Part shown: positions 1 to 6,410 of the stretch, one piece after another | How the letters are laid out: every line of letters starts with the position of its first letter | How positions within the stretch are numbered: the first letter of the stretch is position 1 | Source of the DNA: an uncultured Collinsella sp. | GTDB lineage: Bacteria; Actinomycetota; Coriobacteriia; Coriobacteriales; Coriobacteriaceae | Direction: 5' to 3' | Length of the DNA stretch: 11,887 nucleotides | Assembly: GCA_902468695.1 (NCBI GenBank) | Contig: CABQZS010000010.1 | Coordinates: 1-11,887 of the forward strand | The notes under the pieces: generated by a model | What the model was told of the DNA's origin: nothing | What the model saw: the letters and a program-made list of their open reading frames with translations, nothing else | Databases searched by the model: none | Made by a program: the position numbers and the translations under genes

Positions 1-106
1 GCTTAGTTTTCAGAACACTCCGCAGACCAGTGTGGCGCCTTGTCCGCGGCTCCGAAGGAGCAGGACAAGGCGCCACACATGGTCGAGGACGTTCTGAAAA
101 CTAAGC
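1..106 (-). repeat. Long nested hairpin repeat, family A, copy 1
   Basis: Lies just past the 3' end of asd. The outer arms 1-16 and 91-106 are perfectly complementary, the middle arms 30-45 and 63-78 are perfectly complementary (16 bp), and the tip carries a small stem 49-53/57-61 with a GAA loop. Read in the direction of asd transcription, the loop between outer and middle stems is GTCCTCGACCAT and the return loop contains CTGCGGA; the tip is TGCTCCTTCGGAGCCGC. These loop and tip sequences recur in the copy after thrB (5417-5603), while the arms do not. The outer stem may extend beyond the window start. It could act as a terminator or mRNA 3'-end stabiliser, or be a dispersed REP/MITE-like element; the sequence cannot decide. 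Confidence 0.85.
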
Positions 107-120
107 CCGGCCCCCGCCGG
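107..120 (-). terminator. Short GC hairpin after asd
   Basis: CCGGC (107-111) and GCCGG (116-120) pair around a CCCC loop 10 bases after the asd stop. In the asd direction the stem is followed by GCTTAGTTTTC, a weak T-rich stretch that is also the start of the larger hairpin. It is a possible intrinsic terminator for asd; the T run is poor, so the call is tentative. Confidence 0.35.
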
Positions 121-130
121 ACAGGTCAAC

Positions 131-1156
131 CTACTCGCAGAGCAGCTTGGCGATCTGGACGGCGTTGGTTGCCGCGCCCTTACGGATTTGGTCGCCGCAG
201 CACCAGAAAGTGATGCCACGCGCGGCCTCGAGGTTCGAGATGTCGCGACGCACGCGGCCGACCCAAATCAGGTCCTGGTCGGACGTATCCATCGGCATGG
301 GGAAACGGTCGTGTGTATCCTCGGCAGCCATATCGTCAACCAGCTTGACGCCCGGGGCAGAAGCCAGCGCAGCACGAGCCTCCTCGACCGTAATATCGCG
401 CTCAAACTCGAGCGTAATGCTCTCGGAGTGCGAACGCAGCACGGGCACGCGCACGCAGGTGCAGTTCACGCGCAGCTCGGGCAGGTGCATGATCTTGCGG
501 CCCTCGTTTTGCAGCTTCATCTCCTCGGAGGTAAAGCCTTCCTCCTTGACGCCGCCGATCTGCGGAATCAGGTTGCTCGCCAGCTGGGCGGCAAACGCGC
601 GCGGCTCGGGAATCTCCTCGCCGCGGCCCAGGGCGGCCAGCTGAGCCTCGAGCTCGGCCATACCGGGAGCGCCGGCACCCGAAGCCGCCTGATACGTCGA
701 GACGATCATGCGCTTCACGCCAGCGAGCTGATGCAGCGGCCACGTGGGAACCAGGCCGATGATAGTCGCGCAGTTGGGGTTGGCGATAAGGCCGTGATGC
801 CACTTGATATCGTCGGCATTGATCTCGGGCACGACCAGCGGCACCTCGGGATCCATACGGAAGGCATGGCTGTTGTCGACCACGACGGCGCCGCGCTTGA
901 CGGCCTCGGGCAGCAGCTCCTTCGCGATATCGTCACCGGCGGCTCCAAGCACAATGTCGCAGCCCTCAAAGGCCTCGGGGCAAGCCTCTTCGATCACGAT
1001 TTGCTCGCCGCGGAACTCAACGGTCTTGCCCGCGGAGCGTGCACTTGCCAGCAGCTTGAGCTTGCCAACCGGGAACTCCTGCTCGTTGAGGCACTCGAGC
1101 ATCTGGGTGCCTACAGCTCCCGTCGCGCCCAAAATAGCAACCGTGTACTGTTTCAT
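131..1156 (-). CDS. asd: Aspartate-semialdehyde dehydrogenase
   Basis: Reduces L-aspartyl-4-phosphate to L-aspartate 4-semialdehyde with NADPH in the cytoplasm, the branch point to lysine, threonine and methionine. The 341-residue product has the usual family length. Visible motifs are the N-terminal nucleotide-binding GATGAVG (10-16), the active-site NPNC with nucleophile Cys129, the YQAASGAG turn (155-162), EMKLQNEGRK (212-221), the substrate-region RSHSES with His243, and the C-terminal GDQIRKGAATNAVQIA. The ATG at 1156 was chosen because GGGGGA lies just upstream and the family N-terminus (MKQYTVAILG) begins there; an in-frame upstream extension lacks family similarity. It is downstream of lysC in the same direction, but a hairpin in the gap could uncouple the two. 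Highly typical protein. Confidence 0.97.
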   Translation of the reverse strand: MKQYTVAILGATGAVGTQMLECLNEQEFPVGKLKLLASARSAGKTVEFRGEQIVIEEACPEAFEGCDIVLGAAGDDIAKELLPEAVKRGAVVVDNSHAFRMDPEVPLVVPEINADDIKWHHGLIANPNCATIIGLVPTWPLHQLAGVKRMIVSTYQAASGAGAPGMAELEAQLAALGRGEEIPEPRAFAAQLASNLIPQIGGVKEEGFTSEEMKLQNEGRKIMHLPELRVNCTCVRVPVLRSHSESITLEFERDITVEEARAALASAPGVKLVDDMAAEDTHDRFPMPMDTSDQDLIWVGRVRRDISNLEAARGITFWCCGDQIRKGAATNAVQIAKLLCE

Positions 1157-1230
1157 GCTTCCCCCTTTAAAGGTTGTGGCTTTTGCCCGCACGCCGAGCA
1201 GGCCGATTATTGTTGCCAGTGTATACAAGA

Positions 1231-1257
1231 ACGGGGCGGGCACGAAACCCGCCCCGT
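1231..1257 (-). terminator. Probable intrinsic terminator between lysC and asd
   Basis: ACGGGGCGGG (1231-1240) pairs perfectly with CCCGCCCCGT (1248-1257) around a 7-base loop, giving a 10-bp GC-rich stem. In the lysC direction it is followed by TCTTGTATAC, a weak T-rich tail. It probably ends or attenuates lysC transcription, so asd may have its own promoter in 1157-1230, where I see no convincing -35/-10 pair. Confidence 0.55.
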
Positions 1258-1279
1258 CGAAACGAAACCGAAACGAAAC
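1258..1279. repeat. Tandem 11-base repeat CGAAACGAAAC x2
   Basis: Two exact head-to-tail copies of CGAAACGAAAC sit between the two hairpins of the lysC-asd gap. It may be simple slippage sequence. No function is apparent. Confidence 0.8.
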
Positions 1280-1287
1280 GCCCCGCC

Positions 1288-1319
1288 GTAGATTTTTGAG
1301 ACATGACCCAAAAATCTAC
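1288..1319. repeat. Small inverted repeat after lysC
   Basis: GTAGATTTTTG (1288-1298) and CAAAAATCTAC (1309-1319) are perfectly complementary over 11 bp around a 10-base loop, starting 11 bases past the lysC stop. It is AT-rich, unlike the neighbouring GC-rich stem, and has no T run of its own beyond the stem. It could be a REP-like repeat or part of a two-hairpin termination region for lysC. Confidence 0.7.
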
Positions 1320-1329
1320 CGAGCAGTCG

Positions 1330-2718
1330 CTACTTTTTGAGCGCAGCCAGAGCGGGATCGACCGGCGCGGAAGCCTCCAGGTCGGAGACCTTCACAATGC
1401 CGTTCTCATCGGAGAAGGCACGGTAAATGGTCCGAATCGCCAGATCGAAGTCCTTCTCCTCCACGCCAATGATGATGTTGATCTCGTCACAGCTCTGTGA
1501 AATCATACGCACGCTCACGCCCGCCTGGCCAAGCATGCCAAACAGGTGGCCAGAGATGCCGGCACGACCGCGCAGGTTACGGCCGACGGTCGCGATGAGC
1601 GCCAAGCCCTCGACAACCTCGATCTCGAGCGGCTCGACCTCCTGCTGGATGTCGCCCACAAGCGAGTACAGCGAGTCGTGCACATCCTGCTCCTGCACCA
1701 CGGCGCCAAACCGGTCGACACCGGTGGGCATGTGCTCGACGGAAACGTCATAGCGCTCGAAGACTGAAAGTGCGCGGCGCATAAAGCCGACACGAGGCTT
1801 GGTGCGGTCACGGGCGACGTTGATGGCGACAAAGCCGCGCTTGCCGGTCACGCCGGTAATGATGGGCTCTGCCTCGCCCTCATCGGCCGTCTCGCTAATG
1901 ATAGTGCCGGGATCCTGCGGCGCATTGGTGTTCTTGATGACCAGCGGAATACCCGCCTCACGCACGGGGAACACGGCCTCCTCGTGCAGGACGCTTGCAC
2001 CCATGTACGAAAGCTCGCGCAGCTCCTCGTAGGTAACGCGGGCGATGGGCTGAGCCTCGGGAACAATACGCGGATCGGCAGAATAGAAGCCCGAGACGTC
2101 GGTCCAGTTCTCGTACAGATCAGCGCCCAGGCACTTGGCCAGAATCGAGCCGGAAATATCGCCGCCGCCACGGTCGAGCAGCTTGATCTGGCCCTCACGC
2201 GTCGCGCCGTAGAAACCGGGCATAACAAAGCCGCCCTGCTGGCCGTACTCCTGCACCAGCTCGGAGGTGCGGTTCATGCTGAGCGTACCGTCGTGATGGA
2301 ACGCCACGACCGTCGCGGCGTCCAGGAACGGCAGGCCCAAGTACTCGGCCATCAGGCGAGCGGTGAAGTACTCACCGCGGCTCACGAGCTCCTCGGTGGA
2401 GTAGCCGCCCGAGCGGGCGCGCTCGGCAAAGGCCGCGAACTCCTCACGGATGGGATAGGTGAGCTCCAGCTCGTCAGCGATATCAAAATAGCGCTGGCCA
2501 ATGTCCTCGAGCAGTTCCTCGCACGACACGTGATACTTAACGTGTGCGTTAACCAGGTAGAGCAGGTCGGTCACCTTGGTGTCGCCCTTAAAGCGGCGAC
2601 CGCAGGCAGAAACCACCACAAAACGGCGGGCAGGGTCGGCATCGACGATGGCCTTGATCTTCTTGAAGTGTTCGGCGTCGGCGACCGACGAGCCGCCAAA
2701 CTTGGCAATCTTAATCAT
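1330..2718 (-). CDS. lysC: Aspartate kinase, monofunctional, with tandem ACT domains
   Basis: Phosphorylates L-aspartate with ATP, the first and usually feedback-controlled step of the aspartate pathway. The 462-residue protein has the amino-acid kinase fold at about 1-280: KFGGSS with Lys6, SRGEYFTARL (113-122), GFYGATREG (168-176), DRGGGDISGS (182-191), and SADPRIV followed by the SYMGASVLHEEAVFPV segment. Two ACT regulatory domains follow at roughly 295-370 and 378-445, the second with IATVGRNLRGRAGI. No homoserine dehydrogenase domain is fused. The ATG at 2718 begins the conserved MIKIAKFGG; its ribosome binding site is weak, with AAAGG about 14 bases upstream. It is transcribed divergently from thrC. 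ACT domains imply end-product inhibition by lysine and/or threonine; which one cannot be read from the sequence. Confidence 0.97.
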   Translation of the reverse strand: MIKIAKFGGSSVADAEHFKKIKAIVDADPARRFVVVSACGRRFKGDTKVTDLLYLVNAHVKYHVSCEELLEDIGQRYFDIADELELTYPIREEFAAFAERARSGGYSTEELVSRGEYFTARLMAEYLGLPFLDAATVVAFHHDGTLSMNRTSELVQEYGQQGGFVMPGFYGATREGQIKLLDRGGGDISGSILAKCLGADLYENWTDVSGFYSADPRIVPEAQPIARVTYEELRELSYMGASVLHEEAVFPVREAGIPLVIKNTNAPQDPGTIISETADEGEAEPIITGVTGKRGFVAINVARDRTKPRVGFMRRALSVFERYDVSVEHMPTGVDRFGAVVQEQDVHDSLYSLVGDIQQEVEPLEIEVVEGLALIATVGRNLRGRAGISGHLFGMLGQAGVSVRMISQSCDEINIIIGVEEKDFDLAIRTIYRAFSDENGIVKVSDLEASAPVDPALAALKK

Positions 2719-2822
2719 GGGCTGGAGGTTACCTTTCTAAAAAGCCTCTGCGAACCTATTTTGCGCGCTCTGATACCATGGTTTCACCGATTGGGACCAA
2801 GGCATCCGAGGAGCAGTGTTAT
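2719..2822. promoter_or_regulatory. Divergent lysC/thrC intergenic region
   Basis: The 104 bases between the two divergent starts must hold the promoters for lysC and thrC, or sequences controlling them. The thrC ribosome binding site GAGGAG is at 2808-2813, nine bases before its ATG. I see AT-rich patches (around 2735-2746 and 2755-2764) but no confident -35/-10 pair on either strand, no T-box and no leader peptide rich in threonine or lysine codons. Confidence 0.5.
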
Positions 2823-4340
2823 ATGGGAACTTATCATAGTACACGAGGACGCACTTTATCGTGCTCAAGTAAGGTGGCAATCCGCACCGGCATCGCTCCC
2901 GACGGGGGTTTGTTTGTCTCGGACGAGCTCGGCACCCAGCAGGTCGATATCAGCTCGCTTGCAGATAAATCGTACTTTGAAATCGCTCAAGATGTGTTGG
3001 GAATGTTACTGAATGATTACACGGCCGAAGAAATTTCGGCGTGTGTCGACGAGGCATACCGCGGCACGTTCGCGAGTGAAGAGGTAACGCCGCTCCTCAA
3101 ACTCGACGCAGCGCCGGGCACCGACGCCCCTCAGACCTATGTTATGGAGCTCTTTGGCGGCCCCACAAGCGCCTTCAAGGACGTCGCCCTGCAGATGCTC
3201 CCCCGCCTGATGGCCCGCACCTCCGCCAAGGACGGCGGCGCCGAGCGCATCATGATCGTCACTGCCACGTCGGGCGACACCGGCAAGGCCGCACTCGCCG
3301 GTTTTGCCGACGCTCCGGGCACGGGTATTACCGTCTTTTATCCCGAGGGCAAGGTCAGCCGCGTGCAGAACCTGCAGATGTCCACACAGGAAGGCGACAA
3401 CGTCGCCGTCTGCGGCATCCGTGGCAACTTCGACGACGCCCAGAGTGCCGTCAAGCGCATCTTTGCCGATAAGGAGCTTGCCGAGCGTCTTGAAGCCGCC
3501 GGCACGGTGCTTTCGAGCGCCAACTCCATCAACGTCGGGCGCCTGGTGCCGCAGGTCGTCTACTACTTTGCCGCCTATGCGCAGCTGCTGCGCGCCGGCG
3601 CCATCGAGGCCGGCGATGCCGTGGAGTTCTGCGTGCCGACCGGCAACTTCGGCGATATCCTGGCCGGCTACTATGCCAAGCGCATGGGTCTGCCCGTCGC
3701 CAAGCTCATCGTCGCGAGCGACAAGAACAACGTGCTGGCTGACTTCCTGACCACCGGCGTCTACGACCGCAACCGTCCGTTCTTCACGACCATCTCGCCG
3801 TCGATGGACATCCTCATCAGCTCCAACCTGGAGCGCATGCTCTACTTCCTGTCCGATGGCGACTGCGAGCTCGTTGCCGGCCTTATGGAGCAGCTGGCAC
3901 AGACTGGTCGCTACGAGGTGCCCGCCGAGCTGCTGACCAAGATCCAGAGCGTGTTTGGCTGCGGTTGGGCCAGCGAGTACGAGGTCCGCGCCGCCATCAA
4001 GAGCTGCTGGGGCGCGAACGGCTACGTGATCGATCCGCACACCGCTTGCGGCTATCACGTCTTCGAAAAGGTCGCTCCCGCCGAGGGCGCCAAGGCCCGC
4101 GTGCTGCTTTCGACCGCCAGCCCCTACAAGTTCCCACGCGCCTGCTGCGACGCTCTGGGGCTTAACGTTCCCGAAGACGACTTTGAGGCTATGCGCGTGC
4201 TCGAGCAGGCAACCAATACGGTCGCCCCGACCCAGCTCGCCGAACTCGACTCCAAGCCCGTCCGCTTCGAAGACGTCTGCGACGTCGATGAGATGGCAAG
4301 CTACGTCGAGTCTGCAGCAAAACGAATGAGCACCAACTAG
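2823..4340 (+). CDS. thrC: Threonine synthase
   Basis: PLP-dependent lyase that converts O-phospho-L-homoserine to L-threonine, the last pathway step. The 505-residue product matches the longer bacterial ThrC class. Visible features are the N-terminal HSTRG (5-9) and GIAPDGGLFV (23-32), the PLP-lysine segment FGGPTSAFKD with Lys119, the phosphate-binding SGDTGKAAL (150-158), the PTGNFGDILAGYYAKRMG segment of the PLP pocket, and TASPYKFP near the C-terminus. The ATG at 2823 was chosen over an in-frame ATG at 2778 because GAGGAG lies nine bases upstream and the family N-terminus starts here. It is followed by a GC-rich hairpin, then a large inverted repeat, then thrB 201 bases downstream. The wide gap suggests thrB expression is not simply coupled to thrC. 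Confidence 0.96.
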   Translation: MGTYHSTRGRTLSCSSKVAIRTGIAPDGGLFVSDELGTQQVDISSLADKSYFEIAQDVLGMLLNDYTAEEISACVDEAYRGTFASEEVTPLLKLDAAPGTDAPQTYVMELFGGPTSAFKDVALQMLPRLMARTSAKDGGAERIMIVTATSGDTGKAALAGFADAPGTGITVFYPEGKVSRVQNLQMSTQEGDNVAVCGIRGNFDDAQSAVKRIFADKELAERLEAAGTVLSSANSINVGRLVPQVVYYFAAYAQLLRAGAIEAGDAVEFCVPTGNFGDILAGYYAKRMGLPVAKLIVASDKNNVLADFLTTGVYDRNRPFFTTISPSMDILISSNLERMLYFLSDGDCELVAGLMEQLAQTGRYEVPAELLTKIQSVFGCGWASEYEVRAAIKSCWGANGYVIDPHTACGYHVFEKVAPAEGAKARVLLSTASPYKFPRACCDALGLNVPEDDFEAMRVLEQATNTVAPTQLAELDSKPVRFEDVCDVDEMASYVESAAKRMSTN

Positions 4341-4352
4341 ATCCCTTATTAA

Positions 4353-4380
4353 GCGCCGGCGAAAGCCGGCGCACCTTCTA
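4353..4380 (+). terminator. Probable terminator after thrC
   Basis: GCGCCGGC (4353-4360) and GCCGGCGC (4365-4372) form a perfect 8-bp stem closed by a GAAA tetraloop, 12 bases past the thrC stop. The tail ACCTTCTAATTATTT is T-rich but interrupted. It is a good candidate for partial or full termination between thrC and thrB. Confidence 0.6.
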
Positions 4381-4415
4381 ATTATTTAGCTTTCGGGATG
4401 ATGACGAGCGTGCGA

Positions 4416-4527
4416 GCGGGTCTGGCCGTTTAGTTCGTCGCGAGTTCCGCACGAGCCGGAAAGCACTTAATGTGCTTTCCGAGCGAGCCAGGACTGCCCG
4501 AGCAGCGAACTAAACGGCCAGACCCGC
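4416..4527. repeat. Large inverted repeat with inner hairpin upstream of thrB
   Basis: Arms 4416-4437 and 4506-4527 are perfectly complementary over 22 bp. Between them GGAAAGCAC (4458-4466) and GTGCTTTCC (4472-4480) form a 9-bp inner stem with a 5-base loop. The architecture (long perfect outer stem, asymmetric internal loops, inner stem) resembles the family A hairpins, but the loop and tip sequences differ, so it seems to be a second family. The 3' arm ends three bases before the thrB ribosome binding site (4531-4536), so if transcribed it would place a stable stem directly against the thrB translation start. Confidence 0.85.
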
Positions 4528-4541
4528 CCAGGAGGACTCAC

Positions 4542-5423
4542 ATGATCAAAATCACCGTCCCAGCAACCAGCGCCAACCTAGGCATCGGCTACGACACCCT
4601 CGGCATGGCCGTTAGCCTCTACTCGCACTTCACCTTCGAGCGCGCCGACAAGCTCACCATCACGGGCTGCCCCGAGGAGTTCCAAAACGAGAATAACCTG
4701 GTCTATGTGAGCTTTGTCGATGCTCTGGCCGCCTGGGGCGAGCCGGCTTTTCCCGTTGCTATCGACATTCAGACCGACGTGCCCGTCGCCCGTGGCCTGG
4801 GTTCCAGCTCCACCTGCGTCGTCGCCGGCATTATGGCCGCCGCCGCACTGACAGGCCACACCGTCGACCGCGCTGAGCTCGTCCGCATTGCCACCGAGGT
4901 CGAGGGCCATCCCGATAACGTCGCCCCTGCTATCCTGGGCGGCGCCGTCTGTTCCTTTACGCCGACCGATTCGCTCCCCCAGTGCCTGCGCTACGAGGTG
5001 AGCGATCGCCTGCGTTTTATTACCGTGATTCCGCCCTACGAGGTACATACGAGCGAGGCGCGCAAGGTCGTGCCGCAGGAAGTTCCGCTCTCCACCGCCG
5101 TATGGCAGATGGGCCGTATCGCCGGCATGACGCGCGGTCTTGAGTCCGGCAACCTCGACCTGATTGCCGCCGCCAATGACGACCGCATTCAGGAGCCCTA
5201 TCGCCGCCGCCTCATCCCCGACTACAACGCCGTGCGCGACACCTGCCTTAACGGAGGCGCTAAGACCATCTGGATCAGCGGTTCGGGCTCGACCCTTATG
5301 GCTGTGACTGACGACACCATCGTGGCAAAGTTCCTGCAGGTCAAGCTGCGCGAGCAGTTCCCCAAGTGTGACACGCATATTCTAACGTGCGACACCGAGG
5401 GCGCTCAAATCGAGTACCTGTAG
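4542..5423 (+). CDS. thrB: Homoserine kinase (GHMP family)
   Basis: Phosphorylates L-homoserine with ATP to give O-phosphohomoserine, the substrate of the ThrC encoded upstream. The 293-residue length is normal. GHMP-kinase motifs are all present: the N-terminal PATSANLGIGYDTLG (7-21), the ATP-binding loop PVARGLGSSST (81-91), EGHPDNVAPAILGG (121-134), and the C-terminal SGSGST (246-251). The ATG at 4542 has GGAGGA five bases upstream and starts the conserved MIKITVPATSANLG; an in-frame ATG at 4470 falls inside the inverted repeat and is not credible. The stop codon TAG (5421-5423) lies within the outer arm of the hairpin that follows. It is convergent with the minus-strand gene pair further on. 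Confidence 0.96.
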   Translation: MIKITVPATSANLGIGYDTLGMAVSLYSHFTFERADKLTITGCPEEFQNENNLVYVSFVDALAAWGEPAFPVAIDIQTDVPVARGLGSSSTCVVAGIMAAAALTGHTVDRAELVRIATEVEGHPDNVAPAILGGAVCSFTPTDSLPQCLRYEVSDRLRFITVIPPYEVHTSEARKVVPQEVPLSTAVWQMGRIAGMTRGLESGNLDLIAAANDDRIQEPYRRRLIPDYNAVRDTCLNGGAKTIWISGSGSTLMAVTDDTIVAKFLQVKLREQFPKCDTHILTCDTEGAQIEYL

Positions 5424-5603
5424 ACATCCTCCCCATATACCTGTCCGGGACGGTCGGGATGTTCCCTCAAAATCGTCCTCGCGCATGAAGGCCCCTTGTC
5501 CTGCTCCTACGGAGCGGCGGACAAGGGGCCTTCGCGCTGCGGAATGATTTTGAGGGAACATCCCGACCGTCCCTGCGCCCACCTTGCTGAGGATGTCTAC
5601 AGG
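5417..5603 (+). repeat. Long nested hairpin repeat, family A, copy 2
   Basis: Three nested perfect stems fill the gap after thrB. The outermost is 5417-5431/5589-5603 (15 bp) and includes the thrB stop codon. The next is 5447-5474/5546-5573 (28 bp). The inner one is 5487-5501/5519-5533 (15 bp). The tip TGCTCCTACGGAGCGGC (5502-5518) has its own 5-bp stem. The internal loop GTCCTCGCGCAT (5475-5486) matches copy 1 at 10 of 12 positions and the tip at 15 of 17; the return loop shares CTGCGGA. The arms are unrelated to those of copy 1 apart from CCTTGTCC/GGACAAGG next to the tip. In both copies the element follows a gene in the same orientation. It also separates convergent genes, so it may act as a two-way terminator. 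Confidence 0.88.
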
Positions 5604-5711
5604 GACCCACGCTTTGAAGGGGCGCCGGGCTGAAATTATGGCCTTTTATTGATAGGGGCTCTTGCTGGTGTGGAGCATATTCTTTAGATGAGCTTTGGTG
5701 ATTTGTTTGGT
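5604..5711. other. Unassigned gap between hairpin and HTH gene
   Basis: About 108 bases with a marked fall in GC content toward the gene at 5712. I see no open frame, terminator-like stem or repeat here. The change in composition may mark one edge of the acquired segment. Confidence 0.5.
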
Positions 5712-6410
5712 TTAGGCTGCACTGGTTTCTTTGTATTCGAAGACTGGTTCTAGGAGGTCTTCGATGTTGCAGTGGAGGGCTTTTGCTATATCCCTTACGG
5801 TTGTTACCGAGGCTTCGTTGATGTTTCTCTGGCGTTGCTCGTACATTTGGATTGAGCGGAGTGACACACCCGATTCGTATGCCAGGTCTTGTTGGGTTTT
5901 CTTAAGCTTCTTTCTTGCTAACGCAAGTTTGGTTTGCCTGGACGCTTTTTTCGCCATATCGCAGACGAGGCGAGCCACGCGTTCCTCCGAGGCTTCGTGC
6001 CAGGGATAGTACAGACTGCGCAGTGCGTCAAACGGAACGACATGCAGCAAATCTTCGAAAGACTCTCCTAATCGCCACTGCAGATATGCCAATATCCAGC
6101 CTGTCCAATATTCCGGTGTCTTTTCGAATCGGTAGGTTCGATTTGGCATCGGCCTTGATTGATAGCCCGACCTTTCAGCGATAAGCGCGAACAGCTCAAC
6201 GCCCGATTTTCCCGACACTACCCATGCGTTGCCGCGTTCGAACTCGCGAGCTACGCCGCTCAGGCAAAAGAGTTCCGCAACTTCCGATCCTTCTGCTCCA
6301 TAATCGTTAACGGCATAGTCAAAGCAGTCGCCGAGGTTGTTCATTGCATCCTCGAGGTAGTAGACGGGATATGTCCTACTCGGCCCACGATCTGTTAACT
6401 CTTGGATCAT
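5712..6410 (-). CDS. Two-part protein with C-terminal XRE-type helix-turn-helix; probable antitoxin/regulator
   Basis: 232 residues. The C-terminal part (about 162-221) reads as an XRE/Cro-type HTH: LALARKKLKKTQQDLAYESG, then SLRSIQMYE and a last helix ending NIEDLLE. The N-terminal part (about 1-85), with YYLEDAMNNLGDCFDYAV and a following SGKSGVELF segment, looks like a domain that I associate with partners of DUF3990 proteins; I cannot name its Pfam family with certainty. The middle (about 95-145) is rich in Trp and Tyr. The ATG at 6410 has GGGAGG upstream and lies inside the preceding gene: the two overlap by 35 bases (6376-6410), so translation is probably coupled. By analogy with two-gene toxin-antitoxin systems this would be the neutraliser and autorepressor, though the order (regulator second) is the reverse of the common one. 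GC content is clearly below that of the flanking genes. Function is inferred. Confidence 0.8.
   Translation of the reverse strand: MIQELTDRGPSRTYPVYYLEDAMNNLGDCFDYAVNDYGAEGSEVAELFCLSGVAREFERGNAWVVSGKSGVELFALIAERSGYQSRPMPNRTYRFEKTPEYWTGWILAYLQWRLGESFEDLLHVVPFDALRSLYYPWHEASEERVARLVCDMAKKASRQTKLALARKKLKKTQQDLAYESGVSLRSIQMYEQRQRNINEASVTTVRDIAKALHCNIEDLLEPVFEYKETSAA

Noticed and set aside
1..106. CRISPR array or tRNA in the hairpin-rich gaps
   Set aside because: The repeats are inverted, not regularly spaced direct repeats, and no cloverleaf or CCA-type acceptor end could be drawn.
188..1291. Long plus-strand open frame opposite asd
   Set aside because: It is the antisense shadow of asd in high-GC DNA, with no recognisable motif and no ribosome binding site; asd is unambiguous.
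2719..2822. T-box or amino-acid leader peptide controlling thrC or lysC
   Set aside because: The gap is too short for a T-box, there is no T-box sequence, and no short frame enriched in Thr, Ile or Lys codons.
1984..3012. Long plus-strand open frame opposite lysC and running into thrC
   Set aside because: It overlaps two certain genes in other frames and its translation has low-complexity composition typical of antisense frames.
3006..4058. 350-codon minus-strand open frame inside thrC
   Set aside because: Antisense to the catalytic core of thrC; Gly/Ala/His/Val-rich translation without domain similarity.
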